Shown: one piece after another, positions 50,498-58,070 of the stretch | Layout: every line of letters starts with the position of its first letter | Position numbering within the stretch: the stretch's first letter is position 1 | NCBI RefSeq assembly: GCF_036567765.1 | Contig: NZ_DATCTU010000129.1 | Coordinates: 1 to 58,070, forward strand | Source: Pseudobacteroides sp. | Lineage (GTDB): Bacteria > Bacillota > Clostridia > Acetivibrionales > DSM-2933 | DNA: 58,070 bases | Direction of reading: 5' to 3' | Notes under the pieces: generated by a model | Seen by the model: the letters and a program-made list of their open reading frames with translations, nothing else | Database searches by the model: none | What the model was told of the DNA's origin: nothing | Translations under genes and position numbers: made by a program

Positions 50498-52302
50498 ATC
50501 AGCATCTCCAAAATATCATTGATTTTGTATTCTCGACCAGGTCTGAATTCCAGTTGTAAAAACTTAGAGGTTGTTACATAAAGTGCGAGAATATGGGAAC
50601 AAGGCTCTGATATATTCCTTGAACCCCTATTAAATTCACTGCATGTGCATTTTACTTTTGATATCTGACCATCTTGATCAACAGTCAATTCAGTTTGTAT
50701 TAATTTTGGAATCACATGTTGATTTCTTGAATAATACCCTTCATTTTGAGACGTACTGCCGGTATCCTTGAATGCATTATAAGCAACGAGCTCCATATCG
50801 TTATTAACCATAAGTTTAAAGTTGGACAGCCCCTCTTGCATATGTTCTTGTACCTTGATCTCCATAGATGTGGTTTCATACAACGCTTTATCAATCGGTA
50901 CATTACACAGCTGCCGGAACCTTACTACATCTAAGATTGGATCGAAATACCCCTCTCCACGCCTTAAGAGCATACCCACTCCGGCTTTATTGACGGTTTC
51001 TGACGAAACGTTCAATTTATCACTTATGCTGTCAATTGATAAAAACCTGTGTGCTTTTAAAAGTGAATAAACATTTTCATAATTGCCACTTCCTATAAAG
51101 CCGCCTAAAATATTAAAGGCAGTTCCTTTCACCCAGTCATTGGAAGACCATGATGAAAAGCCTATGGTCATTTTCATTGAGCCCATGTCACCAATTATGA
51201 ATTGAGGCATTCCAAAACCTAGAAGCCTTATGGTGAATGACTTTACATGGGGTATTATTCTTTCAATTACCAGCCACCGATTTCTGCCCCAAATTTTTTC
51301 CTCCCGCTTCTTTTTTCCGTTATAAACAGACTGAAGTTCCATTACTTTTCCAAAAGGCTCAAATACAATTTTAATGGGTTTTTCCGGTTCAAGTATCCAT
51401 TTCATATATCTTGGGCTTTTATTTGCCTTAAACCTTCTTAAAAAAGAGCAAATATCATACATGTCAACAGGAGTAAGGGTAATGTCCACGCCACCAAGGC
51501 TTGCTGCTCCGGATACCTGATTGAAACCCTTTATCCATGATTCGGGGAGATCTATTTTTTTCTCAACATATTCCGGCATGACGCCTGAATCTACAGTGAA
51601 CCCACCGGGGTTTACGGCCAGCTCTACGTTTGTGTATGTTCTAAAACGCTCCATCTCTCTTGCAAGCTTATCGGAAAAGTCTATATTGGTTGTTCCAAGT
51701 TGAGGCGTTTGCTTCAACTCAAACTCATCCATGCTTACCGAAAGACAACCATAAGTTGATTCATCAAGTGAAAATGCCTCAAAGGACACCTGGTCCGGAT
51801 GTACTGTTATAACAGGATCAAGTACATACCAGAGGCTTAAATCACGGGTCTTAATAAACTGCCAGAACTTTCTTTCCAGCTTGTAATAGTCATTCCATGC
51901 ATCATATTTATCTACTTCCTTTTTTAAGCTGATTCGAGCTTTTGTCAGACCTTCCAGCTTTATATCCAAACTTTCCTTGTAATTTTGCAAATCATTTATT
52001 TTACTTTGCAGGTCTGATTTTTTACCTAATGACATATACTTTTCATGTTTTTCAATCTGCCTTTCTATTTCCTCGTTAAGCCAGATAAAAAACTCTGTTC
52101 GTTCTTTCTTTTTCTGCCTTGTATCCGAAACTACAATCTGGCGAAGCATCAGCATGGCATCCCTGAAAATAAGAGGCTTTTTTAGTGTGCCGGAGAAGGA
52201 AACTTTTTCTTCTCTTGAAAGATCGGGACTTAGACCTAAAACAGTCTGATCTCCGCTCTGGACACACATGGACGGACTTGCATATTGATAATTAACCTGC
52301 AT
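50494..52302 (-). CDS. Winged-helix and SWIM zinc-finger protein, retron-associated
   Basis: A 602-residue protein. Near the C-terminus (about residues 550-575) is a SWIM zinc finger of the form CxC...CxH (KCTCSEFNRGSR, then EPCSHILALY). Upstream, at about 430-485, is a winged-helix-like segment (LLKAHRFLSIDSISDKLNVS). An early coiled coil spans about 75-135. SWIM fingers bind DNA or proteins. The ATG at 52302 has GGAAGG 8 bases upstream; the gene overlaps the preceding one by 11 bases and the reverse transcriptase by 4, so all three are translated together. A likely effector or effector partner of the retron. Confidence 0.85.
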   Translation of the reverse strand: MQVNYQYASPSMCVQSGDQTVLGLSPDLSREEKVSFSGTLKKPLIFRDAMLMLRQIVVSDTRQKKKERTEFFIWLNEEIERQIEKHEKYMSLGKKSDLQSKINDLQNYKESLDIKLEGLTKARISLKKEVDKYDAWNDYYKLERKFWQFIKTRDLSLWYVLDPVITVHPDQVSFEAFSLDESTYGCLSVSMDEFELKQTPQLGTTNIDFSDKLAREMERFRTYTNVELAVNPGGFTVDSGVMPEYVEKKIDLPESWIKGFNQVSGAASLGGVDITLTPVDMYDICSFLRRFKANKSPRYMKWILEPEKPIKIVFEPFGKVMELQSVYNGKKKREEKIWGRNRWLVIERIIPHVKSFTIRLLGFGMPQFIIGDMGSMKMTIGFSSWSSNDWVKGTAFNILGGFIGSGNYENVYSLLKAHRFLSIDSISDKLNVSSETVNKAGVGMLLRRGEGYFDPILDVVRFRQLCNVPIDKALYETTSMEIKVQEHMQEGLSNFKLMVNNDMELVAYNAFKDTGSTSQNEGYYSRNQHVIPKLIQTELTVDQDGQISKVKCTCSEFNRGSRNISEPCSHILALYVTTSKFLQLEFRPGREYKINDILEMLI

Positions 52303-55300
52303 GTTCAGCACCTTCCTTTCTTATTTTAGCAAGAGCTACCAGTGCCCGCTCTGAATCGATTATAATGTTGGAGCCTCCGATATTTATGAGTATTTGTTCA
52401 ACTTCATCAAGTTTATCAGGATATGTTGAAACAAACCTGGGTAATGAGTCATAAACCCGTTGTTTGCTCTTTGAATTCCTGTTTGGCAGGAGTAAAAGGG
52501 TTTTAACATAGTACATAAAAAGCTCCTTTGTTGTGGTGCTGAAGTTTTGGATTATTCTGTCTATTTTACTTGATATATATGCTTTAACTTCAGGAGAACC
52601 ATGTTCGAGCATTTGAACTATAAACTCACCCGGTATCAGCTCTCCGTAAATGCTGTCAAGCTGCTTCAGGCCGAAGCTGTATGCCCTTTCCACAGGGGAG
52701 TCGATAACCATGGAATGGAGCTTTTTTTGCTTTTCCGGTGGGAGAGTGCCAAAAGCTTCTTTTGCCAGTTGGTTTGCAACTGGAACCTCTGATTCTAAAA
52801 GAATCAGAATTGTAGCAAGCCTATTATTTAAATCCTCTTTAAATATGGCAATCACGCTTAAAAGCATGCTAACAATTCTTGAGGTGGATGACTCCAATAC
52901 ATTGAGGATTTGAGCATCCTTTGGCATATTTTTGCATTTGATGGACTCAAGGATGGAAATAACCCTTCTGTTTCGCGAGGAAGTGGCTCTTACGGGTATT
53001 GCTACTTCCTTCAGTATTTCATCCAGCTCTTCAAAGGTATAGGCAAAAATCACTTCTTCAACAAATGTACAAAGCCACTCGGGAAGCTTTGGCATATCAA
53101 ACAAGGCATCAATCAGACTGTTAAATATATTTATCCGTAACAAGTTTTGAGCTTCTCTTACCTTGCCTGAATGCTGCAGCAGGATATCGCTGATATTCTT
53201 AGGCAGCTCAGCCGGGATTAAGCCCTTTACATGGTTATGAAGCATATGGTTAACAAAATCCGCATATTGTTCTACTGTAAGATACTGTATTCCGGTTGAA
53301 AACAGGTCAGCCCAGTCTGACAGGTTTGGAAGCATAATAAAATCTGCTAAAAATTCCGGGGTAAACCTTCCGTCGGTTCTTTCAAAAAAAGCAAGTGCCA
53401 TAGATTTAAGCCCCTCATATGAACTTTTTATCAACGCCATCATCAGGTTTATATCAAATTCGACTGTATTATTAATTTTCTGTGTAAGTATGCCCATGAA
53501 CATGCTTGCAAGTGGAGAGTATGAGACAAGTGCCAGCTTTACAAGCTTGTCATGATCAATATTGGAGACAAACTGATTTAAGTTTGGAGAATCCTTCAAT
53601 ATAAAGTAACAGGCTTTAACGACAGGATCAATACCGGCCTCTAATGCAATATCTGCAGCTGCATCCAAATGTCTGTCCCATATATCCTTCCTGTATTCAT
53701 AGCGTCCATGTATTCTCATAAAATGATCGGTACTGAACCATTCGTAGTAATTCCTCCACTCCTGCCAAGTCTGCATATTTTCAGGAGGCTTTTCATTGAA
53801 ATCATTATATAAGTAAAATTTTATAAATTTATTAGAAACAAAGTTTTTTCCCTTATCACTTACATAGTCGCCTTTTGTATAACTTGTGAGAAGTGCTTTA
53901 AGTGCTTTTATAAATTTATCTTCATCTGTATCAGCATAGCAGCCAATAATCCTTATTAGATAACGTTGAAAGTATTCCAATGCCTTTTTCTTTTTGTTGC
54001 TTTGAAAATAATATAAAAGGCGGGGGGCATCAAGAAAATAACCGATTTTTCCGATGACCTCAGCTAACCCGAATACTTCAGCCTCTTGGATGGTATTCTT
54101 GAAATCTATAATTTTCAAGCTTCTGCCATTACAATATTGACTTTCTTCAAAGTGATTTGGATATACTATATATTGACGGGTTTCCCAATTATAATACTGC
54201 TGCAGTGACATTAAATTACCTTTTTTTGCAAGCTTTCTATAGTCTTCACCGTCAAGAACTTTATCTTCGGGTATTTCTTTTCCTTTAATTCTTATAAGCT
54301 TCAAATCCATTTTTGAGACATTTATTTTTATCCAATGAATTTTACCTTCCCTTAAAACAGGATCCATTGCAGTTATATAAATGTTTACGCAACGCTTTAT
54401 ACCCTTTGCGTATCCTCTTTCTGCCCAAGTTATACTGGATGAAAACAAAGCCTTAGCTTCATCCAACAGAATAGGATTATTTGTCTTTGCCAGCTCAAGG
54501 AACAACCCGGCAATGGCTTCAGTGCTTCCTATATCAAGCAGCAGCTTATAAACCTCTTTAGGAGGATTGCTTTTAACAAGCTGGCTCATCATTTTCTTTC
54601 TCATGTATATGTTCTGGTTTCCAAGTATCCCAACAATTAGATCAAAGTACTGGAAATAGAATTCAGGAAGCTTTAGAACCATATTTGGATTCTTGGCAAC
54701 CTTAAACTCATGGAACTTTGTATTTTGTATCTCAATTATTCCAACACACTTATCATAAGACATGCCATCAAAGTAAGGAAGCACTACTTTCTCAAAGGGA
54801 CTTAAACGTGAATAATCCATACTGTTAATTTTCTTTATTGGTTTGAATGATGGCAGGTGCCCATCGCTACCCTTTAATATAACGTACCTGTCATATTTAA
54901 CATCATCACAGAGGATGTTTCCGCTTTTGAATTCATGGTCACCGTACAAAACGAGGAAGGCAGGGTTTTGCCTCTCATCCCATCCCCACAATACTAAATG
55001 CCTTACGGGAGCCACTGTTTTCTTCCAGGTTTTCTTTAAATCCAGCGTCATTACAGAATTATTTGATGCTTGGGTACTCATAGTTGTAGTCTGTGTTGCA
55101 CCTGTTTCACCTGTATTCTGTGGAATTGAATTTAAATTTGAACTTGTATCCGAGCTTTCATTTGAACTTGTATGGTTTGCTGATGAGTTTGATGCTGTAG
55201 GATCAGGGGATTCCACTTCCAATCCGTATAAACTGCAGATTCCCGCGAGGCCATTAGAAAATCCGCTTCCGACAGCTGCAAATTTCCAGCTGTTTTTATA

Positions 55301-55747
55301 CTTATATATCTCAAAAGCAACAATAGCTTTTTCATTACTGAACATGTCCTGTCTTAAGTCATATTGGATCAATACCCTTTTTGTAACTGCACAGATAACT
55401 TGTACATAAGCTCCCTGTATCCTACTAAAATTATCCATTCCCATGCTTTCATCATAAATTGAAAGGCTGAAGGCTATTTTAGATATTCTTTCGGGTATTT
55501 TTAATAAATCAACATTGATGGACTTGCCATCCTGTTCCAGTACTATCCCTCTGTCAAATGTCGCAGGATTATTGTAAAATACAAAATCACTTTCATATTG
55601 AACCTTGTCGGAACTCCCAAGCGGAAATGCAGAGACATCCAAAGAAATCCTTGAATCTGCCCAACCGAAGGACAGTGAAATTTTAGATGAATTTCCAAGG
55701 TAATTTGCCAAATCAACTCTTTGACCTTTTATAAGATAGGTGCACAT
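52292..55747 (-). CDS. TerD-domain protein with long helical-repeat region, retron-associated
   Basis: A 1151-residue protein. Residues 1-178 are a TerD/TerZ-type domain (calcium-binding stress-protein family): GNSSKISLSFGWADSRISLD, DFVFYNNP, and VDLLKIPERISKIAFSLSIY. A Ser/Thr/Asn-rich linker (about 185-232) follows. The rest is mostly alpha-helical with HEAT/ARM-like units (for example SYSPLASMFMGILTQKIN and PEVKAYISSKIDRIIQNFST), which would form a solenoid for binding partners. There is no enzymatic motif that I can see. AGGGGGAG lies before the ATG. First gene of the leftward operon with the SWIM protein and the reverse transcriptase. Confidence 0.82.
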   Translation of the reverse strand: MCTYLIKGQRVDLANYLGNSSKISLSFGWADSRISLDVSAFPLGSSDKVQYESDFVFYNNPATFDRGIVLEQDGKSINVDLLKIPERISKIAFSLSIYDESMGMDNFSRIQGAYVQVICAVTKRVLIQYDLRQDMFSNEKAIVAFEIYKYKNSWKFAAVGSGFSNGLAGICSLYGLEVESPDPTASNSSANHTSSNESSDTSSNLNSIPQNTGETGATQTTTMSTQASNNSVMTLDLKKTWKKTVAPVRHLVLWGWDERQNPAFLVLYGDHEFKSGNILCDDVKYDRYVILKGSDGHLPSFKPIKKINSMDYSRLSPFEKVVLPYFDGMSYDKCVGIIEIQNTKFHEFKVAKNPNMVLKLPEFYFQYFDLIVGILGNQNIYMRKKMMSQLVKSNPPKEVYKLLLDIGSTEAIAGLFLELAKTNNPILLDEAKALFSSSITWAERGYAKGIKRCVNIYITAMDPVLREGKIHWIKINVSKMDLKLIRIKGKEIPEDKVLDGEDYRKLAKKGNLMSLQQYYNWETRQYIVYPNHFEESQYCNGRSLKIIDFKNTIQEAEVFGLAEVIGKIGYFLDAPRLLYYFQSNKKKKALEYFQRYLIRIIGCYADTDEDKFIKALKALLTSYTKGDYVSDKGKNFVSNKFIKFYLYNDFNEKPPENMQTWQEWRNYYEWFSTDHFMRIHGRYEYRKDIWDRHLDAAADIALEAGIDPVVKACYFILKDSPNLNQFVSNIDHDKLVKLALVSYSPLASMFMGILTQKINNTVEFDINLMMALIKSSYEGLKSMALAFFERTDGRFTPEFLADFIMLPNLSDWADLFSTGIQYLTVEQYADFVNHMLHNHVKGLIPAELPKNISDILLQHSGKVREAQNLLRINIFNSLIDALFDMPKLPEWLCTFVEEVIFAYTFEELDEILKEVAIPVRATSSRNRRVISILESIKCKNMPKDAQILNVLESSTSRIVSMLLSVIAIFKEDLNNRLATILILLESEVPVANQLAKEAFGTLPPEKQKKLHSMVIDSPVERAYSFGLKQLDSIYGELIPGEFIVQMLEHGSPEVKAYISSKIDRIIQNFSTTTKELFMYYVKTLLLLPNRNSKSKQRVYDSLPRFVSTYPDKLDEVEQILINIGGSNIIIDSERALVALAKIRKEGAEHAG

Positions 55748-55985
55748 TAAGTTCGCTCCCCCTATTTGAAACTTATGATTTTAGTATGAATTGCCATTTA
55801 TGAATATATTAATAATATCATGTATCTGACATTTGTTGTATAGAAATTTGCATTTTTATATGACTTATTTAATATCTACTACTGCTCAAATTTTAAAATA
55901 AAAGTGCTAATGATGTTTTGAAATTGCTCACTGGTGAATATTAATTACTATATTGAAAATATTTAAGTTAAAAGGGGTCAAGTCA
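55748..55985. other. Divergent promoter region between the retron operon and the deacetylase gene
   Basis: AT-rich, about 240 bases, with no open frame and no strong hairpin. I looked here for a retron RNA upstream of the operon and found none. It must drive the retron operon leftward and the deacetylase rightward. Confidence 0.5.
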
Positions 55986-56759
55986 ATGACATTTTATGTT
56001 ATTAAAGCAAGAAGGATACTGCCTGTAGCTTTGGCTTTAGTTATTGCTGTTGCTGCTGTATTCATCATACTTATGTCTACTTCAGAGGTGCTTGGAGTGT
56101 TTAACGGAAGAAATAACGATTTACCCATATATTCGGTTGATGGCCCGAATAAGGTTGTATCAATAACCTTTGATTGTGCCTGGGGAGCAGATGATATACC
56201 GGATATTTTAACCACTTTGAAAAAAGAGAACATAAAAGCAACTTTTTTTGTACTTGGTCAGTGGGCTCAAAAAAACCCTGAAATGATAAAGATGATGGCA
56301 ATGGACGGACACGATACGGCTAACCATTCACAGTCGCACTTCAAGATGGGGGCTCTAAGCGGAGAAAAAATAAGAGAGGAAATTGATTTATGCGGACAGA
56401 AGCTAAGTGAAATTACAGGAAATAAGCCTGACCTGTTCAGGGCTCCATATGGTGATTATAATAATGATGTTGTGAGAATTGCAAGGGAATTAGGGTATTA
56501 TACAATTCAATGGGATGTTGACAGCCTTGATTGGCGTCCTGGCATATCACAGAGTGAGATAATGAATAGAATTGTTACAAAAGTAAAGCCCGGATCAATT
56601 ATCCTTTTCCATAATGATACACCCCATACTGCAAGGATGCTGCCTAATATCATTTCTGCATTAAAGAATAACGGTTATGAATTTCTACCTGTTTCAAAGT
56701 TGATAATGAGGGATAATTATTATATTGATTTTGACGGGACACAAAGAAGGAACAAGTAG
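55986..56759 (+). CDS. Polysaccharide deacetylase (PdaB-like, NodB domain)
   Basis: A 257-residue protein with an N-terminal membrane anchor or signal (about residues 10-30) and a NodB deacetylase domain. Metal and catalytic motifs are TFDCAWGAD near residue 61, where the first Asp is catalytic and the second motif position is Cys as in PdaB-type FDISWG variants; HSQSH (His 114 and 118); RAPYGDYN; and IILFHND. It probably acts on cell-wall glycans outside the membrane; sporulation-linked PdaB is the nearest pattern. The ATG at 55986 follows AAAGGGG. The IS3 element begins 4 bases after its stop codon. Confidence 0.87.
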   Translation: MTFYVIKARRILPVALALVIAVAAVFIILMSTSEVLGVFNGRNNDLPIYSVDGPNKVVSITFDCAWGADDIPDILTTLKKENIKATFFVLGQWAQKNPEMIKMMAMDGHDTANHSQSHFKMGALSGEKIREEIDLCGQKLSEITGNKPDLFRAPYGDYNNDVVRIARELGYYTIQWDVDSLDWRPGISQSEIMNRIVTKVKPGSIILFHNDTPHTARMLPNIISALKNNGYEFLPVSKLIMRDNYYIDFDGTQRRNK

Positions 56760-56833
56760 GAATTGACCCATACCCCATTTTGTAGACACATGGAACATAG
56801 AGTATAATAAAACAAAAGGAAGGTGTGTCGAAG

Positions 56834-57121
56834 ATGGGAAAAGTTTATGATCAGGCGTATAAGACTGAGATATGTAAAAGGATAGTTGAAGGTGGAGAAA
56901 CAGTATCAAGTGTTTCCAAAGAAATAGGTATAAGAGATACAACAATATATGGATGGGTATCAAGATACCGTGAAAACAGTGAGAAGCCATTTGTCGGTAG
57001 TGGTCATATAAAACCGGAAGATGAAGCATTTAAAAAGCTACAAAGGGAAATTAAAGAGCTTAAGGAAGAAAACGAGATATTAAAAAAGGCGGCAGCTTAC
57101 TTCGCAAAAAACCAAAAGTAG
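56834..57121 (+). CDS. IS3 family transposase OrfA
   Basis: A 95-residue protein with a helix-turn-helix (VSSVSKEIGIRDTTIYGWVS) followed by a leucine-zipper-like coiled coil (FKKLQREIKELKEENEILKK). It binds the ends of the element and regulates transposition. An ATG at 56834 or a GTG at 56825 could start it; GGAAGG lies upstream. Its last codons hold the slippery sequence A AAA AAC (57106-57112) that shifts ribosomes into orfB. Confidence 0.9.
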   Translation: MGKVYDQAYKTEICKRIVEGGETVSSVSKEIGIRDTTIYGWVSRYRENSEKPFVGSGHIKPEDEAFKKLQREIKELKEENEILKKAAAYFAKNQK

Positions 57122-57984
57122 AAATATACAAGTTTATCAAAGCTGAATCGTCAAATTACAGAATAGCGAAGCTATGCAAAGTACTTGAAGTTAAAAGAAG
57201 TGGTTATTATGCATGGGATAAACGTCCAGAGAGTAAGAGAATTATTAGGGAAAGAAATCTTACAGAACTTGTAAAGAAAGAGTTTTATGAAAACAAGCAG
57301 ATTCCAGGGTCTGTAAAAATAGCACAAAGGCTTAGCAAACCAGAGTCACCAGTAAACCGAAAAACAGTTGCAAAGATAATGAGGAATAATGGTTGGAAGT
57401 CTAAAGTAGTGAAGAAGTACAAAGCTACAACAAACTCTAATCACAATTTGCCTGTGGCTGAAAACATACTTAACAGAGATTTTTATGCTAAAAATCCTAA
57501 TGAGAAATGGGTAAGTGATATAACATATATACCAACTGATGAAGGATGGCTTTATTTAGCTGGCATAGTTGATTTGTGTGGGCGTGAGGTAGTTGGATGG
57601 GCAATGGATGAACGTATGACAAAGGATCTTGTTATAAGGTGTCTAAACCAAGCAAGAGACAGACGGGCCAACCCGAAGGGAGTACTAATACACTCAGATA
57701 TGGGCAGCCAGTATTGTAGTAATGATTACCAGCAACTTTTAAAAAAGCATAGTTTTATTTGTTCCATGAGTAGAAAAGTTAATTGCTGGGACAATGCACT
57801 AATGAAAAGTTTCTGGGGAAAATTGAAGCAGGAATGGCTAAATGAACAGCACTTTAAGACACGCGATAAAGCCCGGGCTGCGATATTTTGGTACATAGAG
57901 ATTTATTACCGCAGGAAAAGGTTACATGTAAGCAATGGATACAAGACTCCTGAGATGTTTACAGCAGCGGCCGCAAATTTTTGA
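57112..57984 (+). CDS. IS3 family transposase OrfB, produced by -1 frameshift; DDE Glu changed to Lys
   Basis: The frame opens at the slippery site and reads PKVEIYKFIKAESSNYRIAK, an HTH_21 region (SGYYAWDKRPESKR) and the rve integrase core: WVSDITYIPT (first Asp) and LIHSDMGSQY (second Asp). The third block reads CWDNALMKSFWGKLKQEW where the family has CWDNAxxESFF. The catalytic Glu is therefore Lys (AAA at 57805-57807, one G-to-A change), and the transposase is probably inactive. It has no independent start with a ribosome site; the internal ATG at 57379 is not a likely start. The expected product is the OrfAB fusion. Confidence 0.88.
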   Translation, partial: PKVEIYKFIKAESSNYRIAKLCKVLEVKRSGYYAWDKRPESKRIIRERNLTELVKKEFYENKQIPGSVKIAQRLSKPESPVNRKTVAKIMRNNGWKSKVVKKYKATTNSNHNLPVAENILNRDFYAKNPNEKWVSDITYIPTDEGWLYLAGIVDLCGREVVGWAMDERMTKDLVIRCLNQARDRRANPKGVLIHSDMGSQYCSNDYQQLLKKHSFICSMSRKVNCWDNALMKSFWGKLKQEWLNEQHFKTRDKARAAIFWYIEIYYRRKRLHVSNGYKTPEMFTAAAANF

Positions 57985-58026
57985 ATCTCCATTACGCTAC
58001 GCTCCATTCCAATTCAAAAATTTGCG
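57972..58026. repeat. 15-bp perfect inverted repeat at the end of orfB
   Basis: CGCAAATTTTTGAAT (57972-57986) and its exact complement (58012-58026) with a 25-base loop. It includes the orfB stop codon. It may act as a terminator that insulates the element or be part of its subterminal structure. Confidence 0.7.
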
Positions 58027-58070
58027 TAACACAGAAAATTCAAGCATTTGTACAAAAATAGAAGGTTTCT

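Larger units (their letters stand above)
56764..58070 (+). mobile_element. IS3-family insertion sequence (right end not certain)
   Basis: The left end reads TGACCCATACCCCATTTTGT, an IS3-type terminal repeat beginning with TG. orfA and orfB follow with a frameshift arrangement. A weak match to the complement of the left end (TGTACAAAAATAGAAGG) begins near 58050, so the right end may lie at or just beyond the window edge. The element sits immediately behind the deacetylase stop codon. Confidence 0.8.

Noticed and set aside
1..58070. CRISPR arrays, rRNA or tRNA genes
   Set aside because: No regularly spaced repeats, no rRNA-like stretch and no cloverleaf with a CCA-type end were noticed. I could not run a tRNA scan, so a single tRNA could have been missed.

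Overview
The window looks like chromosome of an AT-rich, low-GC Gram-positive bacterium of class Clostridia, probably close to the cellulolytic, spore-forming Acetivibrio/Ruminiclostridium-type lineages. The basis is strong AGGAGG ribosome binding sites, TTG/GTG starts, the gene order yrrD-like/AI-2E family/alaS, infC-rpmI-rplT with an attenuator leader and an ATT start, and a Gram-positive type IV pilus cluster. Genus is inferred, not proven.

Layout. 1-5119 (minus strand): PRC-barrel protein, small glycine-rich protein, AI-2E family permease, alaS and a HIT hydrolase. 5271-12451 (plus): a DUF1015 protein, then a nucleoside/one-carbon group: purine nucleoside phosphorylase, an HTH-methyltransferase fusion, a PfkB kinase, an MTA/SAH deaminase, thymidylate synthase and dihydrofolate reductase. 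12470-14702 (plus): infC-rpmI-rplT behind an L20-type leader, then a SpoU RNA methyltransferase. 14688-18715 (minus): bioY with a BirA-like operator, and a probable glycolipid operon of two GT4 glycosyltransferases plus a flippase-like membrane protein. 19088-25329 (minus): gltB and gltD. 25776-32182: a membrane-anchored discoidin/FN3 protein, an XRE regulator, thiI, a VanW-domain protein and an AIR-synthase-like protein. 32183-33029 is a long non-coding leader region. 33030-46454 (plus): a type IV pilus operon (pilB, pilT, pilM, pilC, pilA, minor pilins, pilN, pilO, a 795-residue PilX-like protein, a lipoprotein). 46692-48620: a decayed IS66-family element. 48700-55747 (minus): a retron-type system. 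55986-56759: a polysaccharide deacetylase. 56764 to the window end: an IS3-family element.

The most interesting system is the retron operon. On the minus strand it reads TerD-domain/repeat protein, winged-helix SWIM zinc-finger protein, retron-type reverse transcriptase, and then, 3' of the reverse transcriptase, a 200-nt structured segment with the architecture of an msr-msd RNA: a 16-bp a1/a2 end stem, two short msr hairpins and a 19/20-bp msd hairpin. Three pairs in these stems are G-U on the minus strand but A-C on the plus strand, so the RNA is read with the operon. The reverse transcriptase also carries a recent 24-bp in-frame tandem duplication.

Other points: a 60-bp hairpin repeat in two intergenic copies with compensatory changes, one lying between gltB and gltD inside a 24-bp direct repeat; two unexplained structured segments upstream of the pilus operon; tandem MshEN domains in PilB; and an IS3 transposase with a classic A AAA AAC slippery site but a Glu-to-Lys change in the DDE triad. 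I recognised no rRNA, tRNA or CRISPR array.
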